This document shows positions 12,695 through 24,323 of a DNA stretch of 64,000 bases, piece after piece. Position 1 is the stretch's first letter, and every line of letters begins with the position of its first letter. The translations under genes and the position numbers were made by a program. The stretch comes from Agapanthus africanus (lineage: Eukaryota > Streptophyta > Magnoliopsida > Asparagales > Amaryllidaceae), in contig CM057342.1 of assembly GCA_030015575.1 (NCBI GenBank), positions 264,454,867 through 264,518,866 of the forward strand, given 5' to 3'. Below the pieces are notes generated by a model that was given only the letters and a program-made list of their open reading frames with translations, ran no database searches and was not told where the DNA came from.

Positions 12695-15530
12695 ATCTCC
12701 CACTTGCACTAGGGCCATCTGTAGCAGTGGTTGTAGTATCTCATACTCAACCATCCCATAAAAGTCTCTCTCTGGGAAAAGGCCTTTGTGAGTGGATCTG
12801 CCGTGTTGTCCTCTGAGTCTACTCTCCTAACCTCGATCACCCTGGAGATCAACTATCTCCATGATCAGGTGATGCTGCCTCAGAATACGTCTGGGTCACT
12901 GATGGGACCGGGGTTCCTGAGCCAAAGCCACACTTCTATTTTCACACAATGGTAGGAACCTAGTTCATCTCATGAACCAATATACACCCAAACTGCCTCT
13001 TTGGTAGTATCTTAAGTAGCGATGTATCCAGCCTTTATCGTCTAGTATGCCACGGTATCTAGCTTGGAGCTCTTCCAACATACCGTCCCTTTTCTGAGGG
13101 TAAAGACAATGCCTGTGACTGACTTTCAGTCGTCCTTATCACCCTGGAATCTTTCCAGTGATTCTCCACAGGATCGTTTGATACCATCTCACTACAACTA
13201 GTGAGAATCCAAGCATCCAATTACCTCTATCTCATAGATGAAAACTCAGGATTTAGGAGGTATCACTTTGATCCTATATGGAGAATCCTTATGATAAGCG
13301 GAGATTGACCGAGCGTAGCATAGGAAACTCCTTCCCTATCAAGAGTATGTCATCCACGTACTCTACGAGGATCACTACCATACTCCCTACTACCTTTTTG
13401 TATATACAAGGTTCATCTACCATTTTGATGATGTCAAACTCTTTGACTAACACATCAAAACAGACGTTCCAACTCCGCGATGCCTGCTTTAATCTGTAAA
13501 GCAACTTGCACACGTTTCCGCTGCTCCCACTGTTTACGAAGCCCTCTGGCTGTGTACTTATAGACGTTCTCTTCTAAATCAGTATTTAGAAAAGCAGTCA
13601 TGACACCCAACCACCAGATATCGTAGTCATGGTATGTAGCCGTGGCAAGTAGGATCTGGATGGACTTAAGCATAGCCACCGGAAAAAGGTTTCATCATTA
13701 TCCACGCCTGGTCGATGACGAAAACTTTTAACAAGTCTAGCTTTGAAAGTCTCAACTTTTCCATCTACACCAAGTAATCTTCTCAAGATATACTTGCTCC
13801 TGATGGGGATTTAACCCTTCACATATAGCAACCAAAGTCAATACTTTGTTGGTGTATAAGGATTCCATCTCAGATCGATAAACATCCAGCCATTCATACA
13901 GAGTCTCACTCCTGATGGCCAGCTCGAAACTAGTTGGGTCATCATCTCATGATGCAATCCTCGCTCCCACTGTCATAGAGAAACCGAAGTAACTCTCAGG
14001 TGGGTGAGGAACCCTACTAGATCGGCGGAGAGGCTGAGGTTCGTTGGTTACTATTGAATCCTTCGGTTCTACCAAATCATCAGCTGCAGTTTGTATAGCT
14101 GGAACATTTCCAGTTCTACATAACAGACCTTGCCTCGAGCTTGTCCGGATTTTGCTTTTAGACATAGGCCGGACAACCCCAAATCTTAACTAACTTAAGA
14201 TATGGGCTCTTCCCTTTCCATATCACATATGAAGTGGTAGGCAACTGATTTGATCGGAACCCTATTCAATAGGTATGCAACTTCATAAGTGCATAACTCC
14301 CAAAAGGAAATAGGAAACTCAGTAGTACTCATCATAGAGCGCACCATATCATATAGGGTGTGATTGCTCCGCCCCGATATACCATCGTGCTATGGTGTAT
14401 ACGGAGGAGTAATGCTGAGAGAGAATCTCATTCTCCTTTAGAATAGTCCAGGATTTCCGTGCTCAAGTATTCTCCTCCTCGATCTCATCAAAGGACATAA
14501 TACTTATACCCGTATTGGTTCTCTACTTCTAACTTATATTCTGTGAATATCTCAAAAGGTTCGGACTTATGTTTCAATAGGAACATATGTCTGAATCTTG
14601 AGAGATCATCAGAGAATGTAATAAAGTAAAAAGAACCGGTCTTGGTATGTGTAGACAGGGGACCTTGCATACATCACTATGTATCAGTCCCAAGAGTTCA
14701 CTAACTCTTTCTCTGTTTCCAATAAACAGAGCTGTGGTCATTTTATCTTTGTGACATGACCGGCAAGTTTCACAAGATGTAAATTCAAACTAATTTAAAT
14801 ATGCATCTAAATGTAACTTCAGCCAGTCGGGTCGCATTGATATGACCTAGTCTACAATACCTCAAGAAGGATCCGTTCATTTCTGAACTCTTCCTCTTGT
14901 GTGTGTTCCGTATACTAAAGAACTGTAGTTTGATTTAGAACATCAATGCTTTTTGATAACGTGCCTGAACCGATCAATTTTTGATATAGAAAATGTTCAA
15001 AACATTATCTAACAATACAAAATTTTATCGTTTCTTTACTAATAAAGAGACAGATATGATTTTGTATATTAGGTTCGGTATCTAATAGCATTTGTTCAGA
15101 ATCAATGTACTGATAATACAGGGTGACAGTGAACAACAGACTTGGCTGCAACACTTGCCCCATTTTCTGTCTCATGAAACTTATCACCCGTTCTCAGTTC
15201 TCTACCTTTCTGTAGCCCATGTAACGGATTACATTTACGGGATCCTGATCCGGTATCTAATACCCAGGACGTAAAGAATACTGAGAAACAGTTCTGTATA
15301 AAGAACACACCCGAAGATGATGCATCAGCATGCACTCTCTTCGTTTGGGCGGCACGGGAATTCTGGTATTCCCCTATTTCTTGCTCTGTCTTATAACAAT
15401 TATAAGTTGGAGCGGGACCAACGTTCCCCGGCTCAGTATAACAAGTGGGTTCGGTCAATACATCTGTATTATTATCTTGATTAAGGCGTGACATGGTCGC
15501 TACCCGGAGAGAGAGAGAAGAAAACACTCA
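12695..15530 (-). pseudogene. Decayed pol of element A (PR-IN-RT-RNase H)
   Basis: Read leftwards this is a copia pol: protease region about 15.5-15.1 kb, integrase about 14.9-14.2 kb, RT about 13.7-13.3 kb (the catalytic YVDD sequence, in YVDDILLIGKE, is still legible), and RNase H about 13.2-12.7 kb. It is broken several times. It shares most lesions with B and lacks sections that C retains, so the common ancestor of A and B was already defective. Transposition of A must have used proteins from elsewhere (inference). Confidence 0.8.
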
Positions 15531-18403
15531 GCGTATGCTATTGCAAGATCAGATTGGTTATTATTTTATCTAATCAGGATGCCTCCCACTGTTTTTATCA
15601 AATCTTCCTTCAAACCCTAAAAGGAAAGACTAGCCGGGATTAATTACATGCTACAAGTTCGCCAATCTTTTAGCCAGGCCAGTGTCAGTACTTTGAGGGA
15701 GGTCCCCCGTGCTTTCGCACGAACCTAATTAATGTAAACCTCGTTTTCCCAGAGGCGTAACCTCGTTAACACCTTTCTAGACACCTACTTGATCGGCTAA
15801 TTGTAATGTGTAAAACTCTCCCAGGAGTAACTCTTACTCGCAGCGGGTATCGGGATCCAACTATCTCATAGAAGGTATGCAATCTCATTGCAAATTTCAA
15901 CACTTGAAATTCCCGATAATTTTGCCCCTAGCACCCTATGACCTTGACGGAGGTCAACAAACCATAGGCTACTAGTCAAGTTCAACCCGTCATTTCTTGA
16001 TTGAATCAATCCCACCCGCACGACCCTTGACGGAGGTCAACAAGGCCGTACGACTACCCTAACCCAATCTGCATCATATGCATAAGCAGATAAATACTAG
16101 TTAGCTACCGCACACTACGCCTTGACGGAGGTCAACAAACGTAGCACGAATACTAAGTAGGACTTATCTGAAATGACGGAGGGCTACGACACGTTTTTCT
16201 GAAAACCTATTGCGTAATGAACTTGATATCGTTGTAGAATCAAATGATTTTAAATGGAGTGTTTTTGAGGCTTTTCTAGTTTTGCTAAAGGGGTCACTCC
16301 CGGTGAAGGGATCGTCGGCCCTTTCCTCGTCGAATGAGGTGCGGGATATATCATATATATCACTGTGCAAAGCAGAAACTATAGAAGCAATCAAAAGACA
16401 AACCGAGGGTTGTAGCATCTGCCAGTTATTGCTAAAGGAGTCACTCCCAGTGAAGGGATCTCGGTCCTTTCCTTATCGAATAAGGTGCAGGATATTCTAC
16501 AAGGAACACCGCAATGCAAAGCAAGAACTGTAGCTACCTGTTTTATTTAGAAATTCGATTCCACAACATCTTTAGGTTTCTTTTTCTTTCATTAATCATA
16601 TTAATGAAGTCCCATCATTTAAGTACCTAAACATCACAGATAAATACGACGTATACTTATGCCATCCACATTCGCCTCGATGTCCCCTCATGCACCGTTA
16701 GGTTAGGTAACTAACAGCAGAGCGGGGCAGGGCTAGCGCGGGTGTAAAACATAAGTAACGTCTATATAATATAACATATATATTATATACAGTATCCATC
16801 ACAGCATATCAAATGATCACATCACAGATATCGCAGCAGAAGAAACATATGAAACAATGGATATACTAGGACGTCCGTGTTTTCAATACGAGCCAGTATA
16901 TAACACGGATTCCACGGTCGTGATGAATAGCCAAACCCACACCCCTAGACCCCTACGAGAGCGGCAAGCAACCCTACCAATTCTAGAGCTAGGAGACCCG
17001 GACTCGACTCCTCGAGTTGGTCTCCCACTGGAATCCAGAACCCGGTTACTTGTGCTCCCCTCCTTGGGTCTATCCTAGTGCGGAAAAGTAAATAATATAC
17101 AAATGGTGACATCATCCGCAACCTGGAAGTGCCCCAATAAAAGAATATTACATACAAGTTTTTACATGAATGAAAATGAAAAACACTCATCTCACATAAA
17201 AAAAACCCGGCTATTCAAACACGACGATCCAATATGACATATCCAGCAACACATAACATCACATGTCATCAACGTAAGTAAACATGCGTATCCCAATTGT
17301 CGTTGACATATAGCAACGAAACCGGCGATATGACATATTACACTTACGGCCACAGAAAAGAAAGTGTAAAACTACAACAGTTGGAATCCGCAACCTTCTT
17401 AGACATCGCATGCCTAACCATCTGAATTACTTAGACATCGCATGCCTAACAATTATAAACCCCGCATTTTAGTCTCATTATCGAAAACACTTTTCAATAT
17501 CAAGTCGGGCAATTCAACAAGATTCCCGACATCCTGATCGAATGCTCGTCGCAAACTTTAGTAGGCGGCCGCACCCCCGACGTCGTCGACGAAGTGAACC
17601 AAGGCGGAACACCGCTGCCGCGAGCACCTGAACGGATGCTTTCGGCGACGGGGTTCTCCTACAGTCACTAGGTCGGGACTATGGGGCGTGGCTATCTATT
17701 AAGTTTTAGCGGCGAGTATCCGCGTACGCTACGTGATTGCGACGGACTTTTGATCACATCAAAATCCCGTGGCAACTAATCAAGTGAGACAAAAGTGCTA
17801 TGTTTATAACATCCAAATCAGTTATCTCATAACTATTTGTGGATTCCAAATATTGTATCACATTCCAGATAAATAGAAAATGTTAAACTTTTCGATCGAA
17901 CAATCAAACACCCATGTTTTCCCGAAACAGCTCAACACATGAAATAGGTTTAAAAACATTCACTTCGTGCCTCAGTACCAACGGTCCAGCCGTAGAAGGG
18001 TCAAGCCAACGCCTCACATGTGGCACGCCGTACTACCCCCAAACCCTAAAGTTCAAAGGGCAGTTCAAGACGGTCACATAATCGAGTTAAGGTTTGTTGT
18101 CTTCTAGAGGGACCATCGCGTTACTTGCACTACTTAGAACGTCTTTAAACCACGGAAAAATCCAACACTTGGAAATTTCCCGGCAGGGGGAAAAATCGGG
18201 TATTTATATCTGGTCGAACTTTTTAACATATTCTAAAATATCCGGAAAACACATAGACTAAGTTAAACTTTCCGGTCGAATCTACGAACTCCCAATACAA
18301 CCCTGAAAACTCAACTCTTGAGTATAAAATAAAAATACCCAGAAAACACAGGAGACAGATTGTGATATTACTGTGCAAACTGAAATGAACAAGGTGACTA
18401 AAC

Positions 18404-18453
18404 GACCGCGGAACCGCCGCACGAGCCATGCTCGTGCCGCGTTTCCGCGGCGC
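18404..18453 (-). other. GC-rich primer-proximal hairpin of element A
   Basis: The inner arms GCACGAGC and GCTCGTGC (18419-18426 and 18430-18437) flank a 3-base loop. Outer GCGGAAC/GTTCCGC-type arms extend the stem imperfectly. B has GCAGAAGC/GCTTCTGC in the same place, so both sides changed while pairing was kept. Confidence 0.75.
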
Positions 18454-18636
18454 TTTAATCGATTTAGCCGCTCGAATTTCACAGTAACTCCTAATAACTC
18501 CTGCTGATTTTTCTGCATATTTTTAATTAGGAAAAATGCACAGTTTTGAAAAATGTACAGAGAAGGGGTCGGATTAGGGTTTCGTGTTTCGATCGGGTTT
18601 CTAACTTTGTCTACAGTTCTCCTAAGGCTCTAGTTA

Positions 18637-18650
18637 GGCTCTGATACCAC
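18637..18650 (-). other. Primer binding site of element A
   Basis: The plus strand reads GGCTCTGATACCAC, the inverse of GTGGTATCAGAGCC, and abuts the LTR at 18651. Confidence 0.9.
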
Positions 18651-18982
18651 TGTAGGGTTCCTAGGCACTCTAAGGAGGTTCCACAAGGCATCAACCATGC
18701 CAAATTCAAAAATTTCCGGTGCCGAGAAACCCTAATGCGATCGTTGACTAGAGTTTAAGGCGAAACATGCAACTAGTTAACAACTTAACTAAGAGTGAAC
18801 GGAAAATACAACCTTTGTAGATCCGGTCCTCTACCTCCATAGCTCCGTGACGATGTCCCTTCGCTGCGATCATCGGATCTCGGACTCTAGTGTTGATTCC
18901 ATCGGAGAAATGATCGGGCTAGGTCGTCGACTTCGATGCCGAAGATGATCTACGTCGAGGCAACTCAAGATCAAGCTCCAAC
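18651..18982 (-). repeat. 5' LTR of element A, primer-proximal 332 bp
   Basis: It begins TGTAGGGTTCC like the left LTR and ends at CCAAC (18978-18982), the target duplication of B. The rest of this LTR resumes at 29370, after the second CCAAC. Confidence 0.95.
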
Positions 18983-21197
18983 TGTTAGTTATATGTATGC
19001 CCTAGAGGCCATTACTGTACATTGGATGTATATTGTAGTGGATGCTTGGACATATATAGGGAGGACTTTCTTGCTCGACATGATAGTATGCTATCTGGTT
19101 GATCTTTACCTTAACGTGTACACTGATTGTCTCTCTGTTACATGTTGGTAAAGCCCTTAGGATGTATACTTGACTACCTGGACTATGATGCGGATCATAC
19201 TAGTGGGGACATGGTAGTCCATAAGTACATCCTTCAAGGTCCCTAGTCATGGGTGTATCGAGACAGGGCATCGATATACCAGTGTAGACTAGCGTATACC
19301 TTCTCGACCCATACAGATGGGCGATGGATGATCCCATATCCATTGGTGTTTGACATCAGAGATGATATACGGGTGCTCAGTGGAGACTGGGTACACTGGA
19401 CGGACTCGCCGAGAACTCCCAGTTGGTATTATACCTTACGTCAGATGGCAGTTCTCTGGTGACACTGGTACAGGTTAGTCTGTAGACCCGAGATCGTCAT
19501 AGAGTCTTGTGTGATTCCCACTGTGCTTTGATTTCCACCTTACCACGTCTAAGAGGGCGTGCAAAATGGTGGTTTTTGGGTACAGTCCCGAATCACATGG
19601 AGGCAATGAGCGATAGGAGGGGATTCGTCTCTCCCGGTATAGGGAGTTGATGTTGCGCTGTGTTCGATTGGCTATAACCGGAAATCCCTGGCCAGAGTTG
19701 CTGAGATTTACTGCTAAGTGTTACCAGTAGTTTCTTGAACTGTTCTAGACCTCATATCTACACGACTTATCGAGCTACTGGGGTCTGACGTTTACCACTC
19801 CTAGGCGAGATATGCGACATATCAGACGAACAGACCGGACTGTACGGTAAGTGTTACTGGTTGGATTCACAGGAGTGTGAGCGGGCTTGCTCGTCGATCT
19901 TCTGATCGCTCAATACCCGGGTGGCCGTTACGTTTAGCAGACCGTTTGCGGCTTGTGGGTGTTTGATATGATCATCACCTGCTGCCGGCGTATTGACGAG
20001 TCTTTAGAGTCCTACACAGAGGTTTCCTGGCTCAAGCGAAACGAAATAGGAGCGCATATGAGATATGTGCGGGACCGAGAATAATGCGTGTATGTGATAC
20101 CGTATTCTATTCTCGCGATGAATGTATCGATTGGTTGTATGCGATATAACCTAGTTATCGAATCAAGGATTGATTCGATAAGCCGATACATTGGATATTA
20201 GTCGGTTATATGCGATATGACCGGATCGTTAAATCAAATATTGATTTAATGATTTAATGCATAATTATATATTTGATATATTACTTTGCATTAACTAGTA
20301 TTGGTTCACTTTAAATGGATTTTCTCACTTGAATTGCACAAGTTGTATATGTGATATACTTTTGTGCACTTGTTTGTATCATGTTTGATGATACATGCAA
20401 ACTTGGGTTTGTGTAAAGACTTAAACCATGTTTAGTGAATGGTTAGGCTTTCATTTCACTTATTCATTTATCTATTTATTTTGGTTGAAAAGGAAAAGAA
20501 AAACTAAATGGTTGCTTTCATACTAGAAGGTTCTTGATGCTTCATGCATCTTTGACTAAAGTAACCATTTTGTCTTCATCTCCTAAACCTAACCATTCAA
20601 CTAAACCCTAGTTAGTTCTCTACACTAAACCATGGTTGTAAATATGATAAGTATCATTTTTATTTGATAATTGAAAAATACTTATCATATTCTTTCTTCT
20701 TCTTCTCCTTCTTCAAGATGAAGAAAAGCTTGCTTCCATCAATGGTGAAATGAGAAAAAGAGTGAGAAATCCAATTCTAAAGTGAACCCACTTCCTATTT
20801 CTTCATCCTCTACCACTTGCCAAGTAGTATAGGGTGTTTTCTTCACAAGTTTCATGACTTGGTGAAGTGGGAGCTTGATCTTGTGCTGCCTCGACGTAGA
20901 TCATCTTCGGCATCGAAGTCGACGACCTAGCCCGATCATTCTTTCGATGAAACCACCGCGAGAGTCCGGGATCCGATGGGTACAGTGGAGGGACTTCATC
21001 ACGGAACTATGGAGGTGGAGAACCGGATCTACAAAGGTTGTAGCCCCGTTCACTTAGCAGTAAAACTCTTTACTACTTGCATGTTTCGCCTAATCTCTAG
21101 TTAACGATCTAGTCTAGGGTTTCTCTGCACCGTAAAATTTGAAATTGGCATGGTTGATGCCTTGTGAGACCTCTTGAGCGTGCCTAGGAACCCTACA
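18983..21197 (+). repeat. 5' LTR of element B (2215 bp)
   Basis: It starts TGTTAGTTATATGTATGCCC and ends GGAACCCTACA directly before the primer site. It contains the paired palindromes described separately (20131-20252). Confidence 0.95.
20131..20252 (+). repeat. Paired palindromes in the B LTR (two units)
   Basis: Each unit has a palindrome of the GGTT(G/A)TAT...ATAT(A/G)ACC type and then one with arms of 9 bases. The second palindrome is TCGAATCAA/TTGATTCGA in unit 1 and TTAAATCAA/TTGATTTAA in unit 2, each with a 3-base loop. The same pair of units is at about 11440-11560 (A, inverted), 28295-28420 (B 3' LTR), 40315-40450 (C), 54405-54520 (G) and 57450-57590 (H). Confidence 0.7.
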
Positions 21198-21198
21198 G

Positions 21199-21211
21199 TG
21201 GTATCAGAGCC
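21199..21211 (+). other. Primer binding site of element B
   Basis: TGGTATCAGAGCC, complementary to the 3' end of initiator methionine tRNA, lies one base after the LTR end. Confidence 0.92.
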
Positions 21212-21395
21212 AGGTTAGAGTCTTAGGCGATGCGTAGACGATGTTAGAAACCCGATCGAACCCCAAAACCTTAAATTTCCACCCTCTCTGGACATTTTTT
21301 CAAAATTGGGTTTTTTCCAGATTAAAAATTCTTAAAAATTCAGCAGGAAATTCTAAGAATTACGGTGCAAAAATGACCAAGTGATACGGCTAAAG

Positions 21396-21442
21396 CGCGG
21401 CGGAACCGCGGCAGAAGCTTGGCTTCTGCGGCGGTTCTGCGG
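21396..21442 (+). other. GC-rich primer-proximal hairpin of element B
   Basis: Arms GCAGAAGC (21411-21418) and GCTTCTGC (21422-21429) flank the loop TTG. The stem continues outward, imperfectly, through GGAACCGC/GCGGTTCT. It starts about 200 nt after the primer site, as in A, I and K. Confidence 0.75.
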
Positions 21443-23313
21443 CCAAATGATGAGATTAGACTTCCATTTTTGCACAGTAATTTGTCTCTTCAGGTGTTGA
21501 GTTTTCTGGGAATTTTTAATTTGCACTTAAGAGTTGAGTTTTCTGGGGTGTTTGGGAGCTTAGATGATTCGATCGGAAATTTCAAACTTTGTCTATGTGC
21601 TTTTCCGGATAATTATTGAATATGTTAAAAAGTTCGACCGGATATGAATACCCATTTTTCCCCTGTCGGGAAATTTCCAAGTGTTGGATCTTTCCGTAGT
21701 TTAATAACGTTCTAAGTAGTGCAAGTAACGTGATGGTCCCTCTAGAAGACAACAAACCTTAACTCGATTATGTGACCGTCTTGAACTGCCCTTTGAACCT
21801 TCGGGTTTGGGGCAGTACGGCGTGCCACATGTGAGGCGTTGGCTTGACCCTTCTACGGCTGGACCGTTGGTACTGAGGCATGAACTGGATGTTTTTAAAC
21901 TTGTTTCATGTGTTGAGCTGTTTCGGGAAAACTTGGGTGTTTGAATGTTCGATAGGAAAGTTTAACATTTTCTATTTATCTGGAAAGGGATACAATACTT
22001 GGAATTCACAAGTAGTTATGAGATAACTGAATGAATGTTATAAATCTAGCACTTTAGTCTCAATTGACCGGTTGCCACGGAATTTTGATGCGATCAAAAG
22101 TCCGTCGCAATCACGTAGCGTACGCGGATACTCGCCGGATAAACTTAATAGACAGCTACACCCCTTAGCCCCGACCAAGTGACTGTAGGAGAACCCCGTC
22201 GTCGAAAGCATCCGTTCGAGTGCTCGCGGTAGCGGTGTTCCACCTTGGTGCACTTCGTCGACGGCGTCGGGGGTGCGACCACCTACTAAAGTTTGCGACG
22301 AGCATTCGATCAGGATATCTGGAATCTTGTTGAATTGCCCGACTTTATATTGAAAAGAGTTTTCGATAATGAGACTAAAATGTGGGGTTTATAATTGTTA
22401 GGCATGCGATGTCTAAGGAATTCATTTGGTTAGGCATGCGATGTCTAAAGAGTTTGTGGATTCCAACTGTTGTAGTTTTACACTTTCTTTTCTGTGACCG
22501 TAAGTGTAATATGTGATATCGCCGGTTTCGTTGCTATATGTCAACGATAATTGGGATACGCATGTTTACTTACGTTGATGACATGTGATGCTATGTGTTG
22601 CTGGATATGTTATATTGGATCGTCGTGTTTGAATAGCTGGGGTTTTTTTATGTGAGACGAGTGTTTTTCATTTTCATTCATGTAAAAACTTGTATGTCAT
22701 ATTCTTTTATTGGGGCACTTCCAGGTTGCGGAAGATGTCACCCTTTGTATATTATTTACTTTTCTACACTAGGATAGACCCAAGGAGGAGGGCACAAGTA
22801 ACCGGGTTCTGGAGTCCAGTGGGAGACCAACTCGAGGAGTCGAGTCCGGGTCTCCTAACTCTAGAATTGGTAGGGTTGTTTGCCGCTCTCGTAGGGGTCT
22901 AGGGGTGTGGGTTTGGCTATTCATCGCGACCGTAGAATCCGTGTTTTATACTGGCTCGTATTGAAAACACGGACGTCCTAGTATATACAATATTTCATAT
23001 GTTTCTTCTGCTGCGATATCTGTGATGTGATCATGTGATGTTCTGTGATAGATACAGTATATAGTATATATGATATATTATATAGACATTACTTATATTT
23101 TACACCCGCGCTAGCCCTGCCCCGCTCTGCCGTTAGTTACCTAACCTAACGGTGCACGAGGGGACATCGAGGCGAATGCGGATGGCATAAGTGTACGTCG
23201 TATTTATCTGTGATGTTTAGGTAATTTAAATGATGGGACTTCATTAATGTGATTAATGAAAGAAAAGAAACCTAAGATGTTGTAGAATCGAATTTCAAAA
23301 ATAAAACAGGTAT

Positions 23314-23566
23314 CTACAGTTCTTGCTTTGGACAGCGGTATATATGATATATCCTGCACCTTATTCGATGAGGAAAGGGCCGACGATCCCTTCACCGGGA
23401 GTGACCCCTTTAGCAATAACTGGTAGATGCTACACCCCTCGGTTTGTCTTTTGATTGCTTCTATAGTTTTTGCTTTGCACAGCGATATATATGATATATC
23501 CCGCACCTCATTCGACGAGGAAAGGACCGACGATCCCTTCACCGGGAGTGACCCCTTTAGCAAAAC
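23314..23566 (+). repeat. Cassette pair in the leader of B
   Basis: Two imperfect direct copies (23314-23418 and 23461-23566) share TGCTTTG..CAG.G.TAT, then CACCT.ATTCGA.GAGGAAAG, then GATCCCTTCACCGGGAGTGA and CCCCTTTAGCAA. Each contains a small hairpin (CCTYAT/ATRAGG around TCG) and two overlapping complementary pairs, TCCC/GGGA and TCAC/GTGA. Pairs are also present in K, C, A and I. Confidence 0.8.
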
Positions 23567-23676
23567 TAGAAAAGCCTCAAAAACACTCCATTTTAAAATC
23601 ATTTGATTCTACAACGATATCAAGTTCATTACGCAATAGGTTTTCAGAAAAACCTGTCGTAGCCCTCCGTCATTTC

Positions 23677-23910
23677 AGATAAGTAGTAGTTAGTATTCGT
23701 GCTACGTTTGTTGGCCTGCGTCAAGGCGTTGTGTGCAGTAGCTAACTAGTATTTATCTGCTTATGCATATGATGCAGATTGGATTAGGGTAGTCGTGCGA
23801 CTTTGTTGGCCTGCGTCAAGGGTCGTGCGGGTGGGTTTAATTCAATCAAGAAATGACGGGTTGAACTTGACTAGCGGACTATGGTTTGTTGTCCTGCGTC
23901 AAGGTCATAG
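23677..23910 (+). other. Three conserved stem-loops in the leader of B
   Basis: Three copies of a TTGTTG.CCTGCGTCAAGG core sit about 90 bp apart. Stem-loop 1 (core 23702-23730) is enclosed by a 17-bp near-perfect helix (23677-23693 with 23742-23758). Stem-loop 2 has a 9-bp outer stem with wobbles (23793-23801 with 23822-23830). Stem-loop 3 has outer arms CTATG/CATAG (23879-23883 with 23906-23910). Equivalents in A, C, I and K keep the fold with different arm sequences. Confidence 0.8.
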
Positions 23911-24323
23911 GACGCTAGGGGCAAAATTATCGGGAATTTCAAGTGTTGAAATTTGCAATGAGATTGTATACCTTCTATGAGATAGTTGGATCCCGATACC
24001 CGCTGCGAGTAAGAGTTACTCCTGGGAGAGTTTTATACATTACAATTAGCCGATCAAGTAGGTGTCTAGAAAGGTGTCAACGAGGTTACGCCTCTGGGAA
24101 AATGAGGTTTACATTAATTAGGTTCGTGCGAAAGCATGGGGGACCTCCCTCAAAGTACCGACACTGGCCTGGCTGAAAGATTGGCGAACCTGTAGCGTGT
24201 AATTAATCCCGGCTAGTCTTTCCTTTTAGGGTTTGAAGGAAGATTTGATAAAAACAGTGGGAGCCATCCTGATTAAATAAAATATATAACCAATCAGATC
24301 TTGCAAGAGCGCACGCAGAGTGT

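Larger units (their letters stand above)
15530..18650 (-). other. Structured leader of element A
   Basis: About 3.1 kb lies between primer site and protease region with no recognisable gag. In element order it has a GC-rich hairpin (18404-18453), a twice-repeated imperfect palindrome (17399-17417 and 17431-17449), the conserved block at about 16.9-17.15 kb, cassettes at about 16.43-16.53 and 16.27-16.38 kb, and three stem-loops (16088-16169 with its enclosing helix, 16016-16053, 15935-15968). It is nearly collinear with 21198-24346 of B. Confidence 0.8.

Noticed and set aside
13289-13513. RT fragment in A as evidence of an active element
   Set aside because: Only a short catalytic stretch is legible, pol is broken several times and no gag is visible.
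19253-19462. 69-residue frame seen in several LTRs (19253, 27421, 30754, 12215) as a conserved protein
   Set aside because: It recurs because the LTRs are copies of each other; older LTRs (C, G, I) do not keep the frame.
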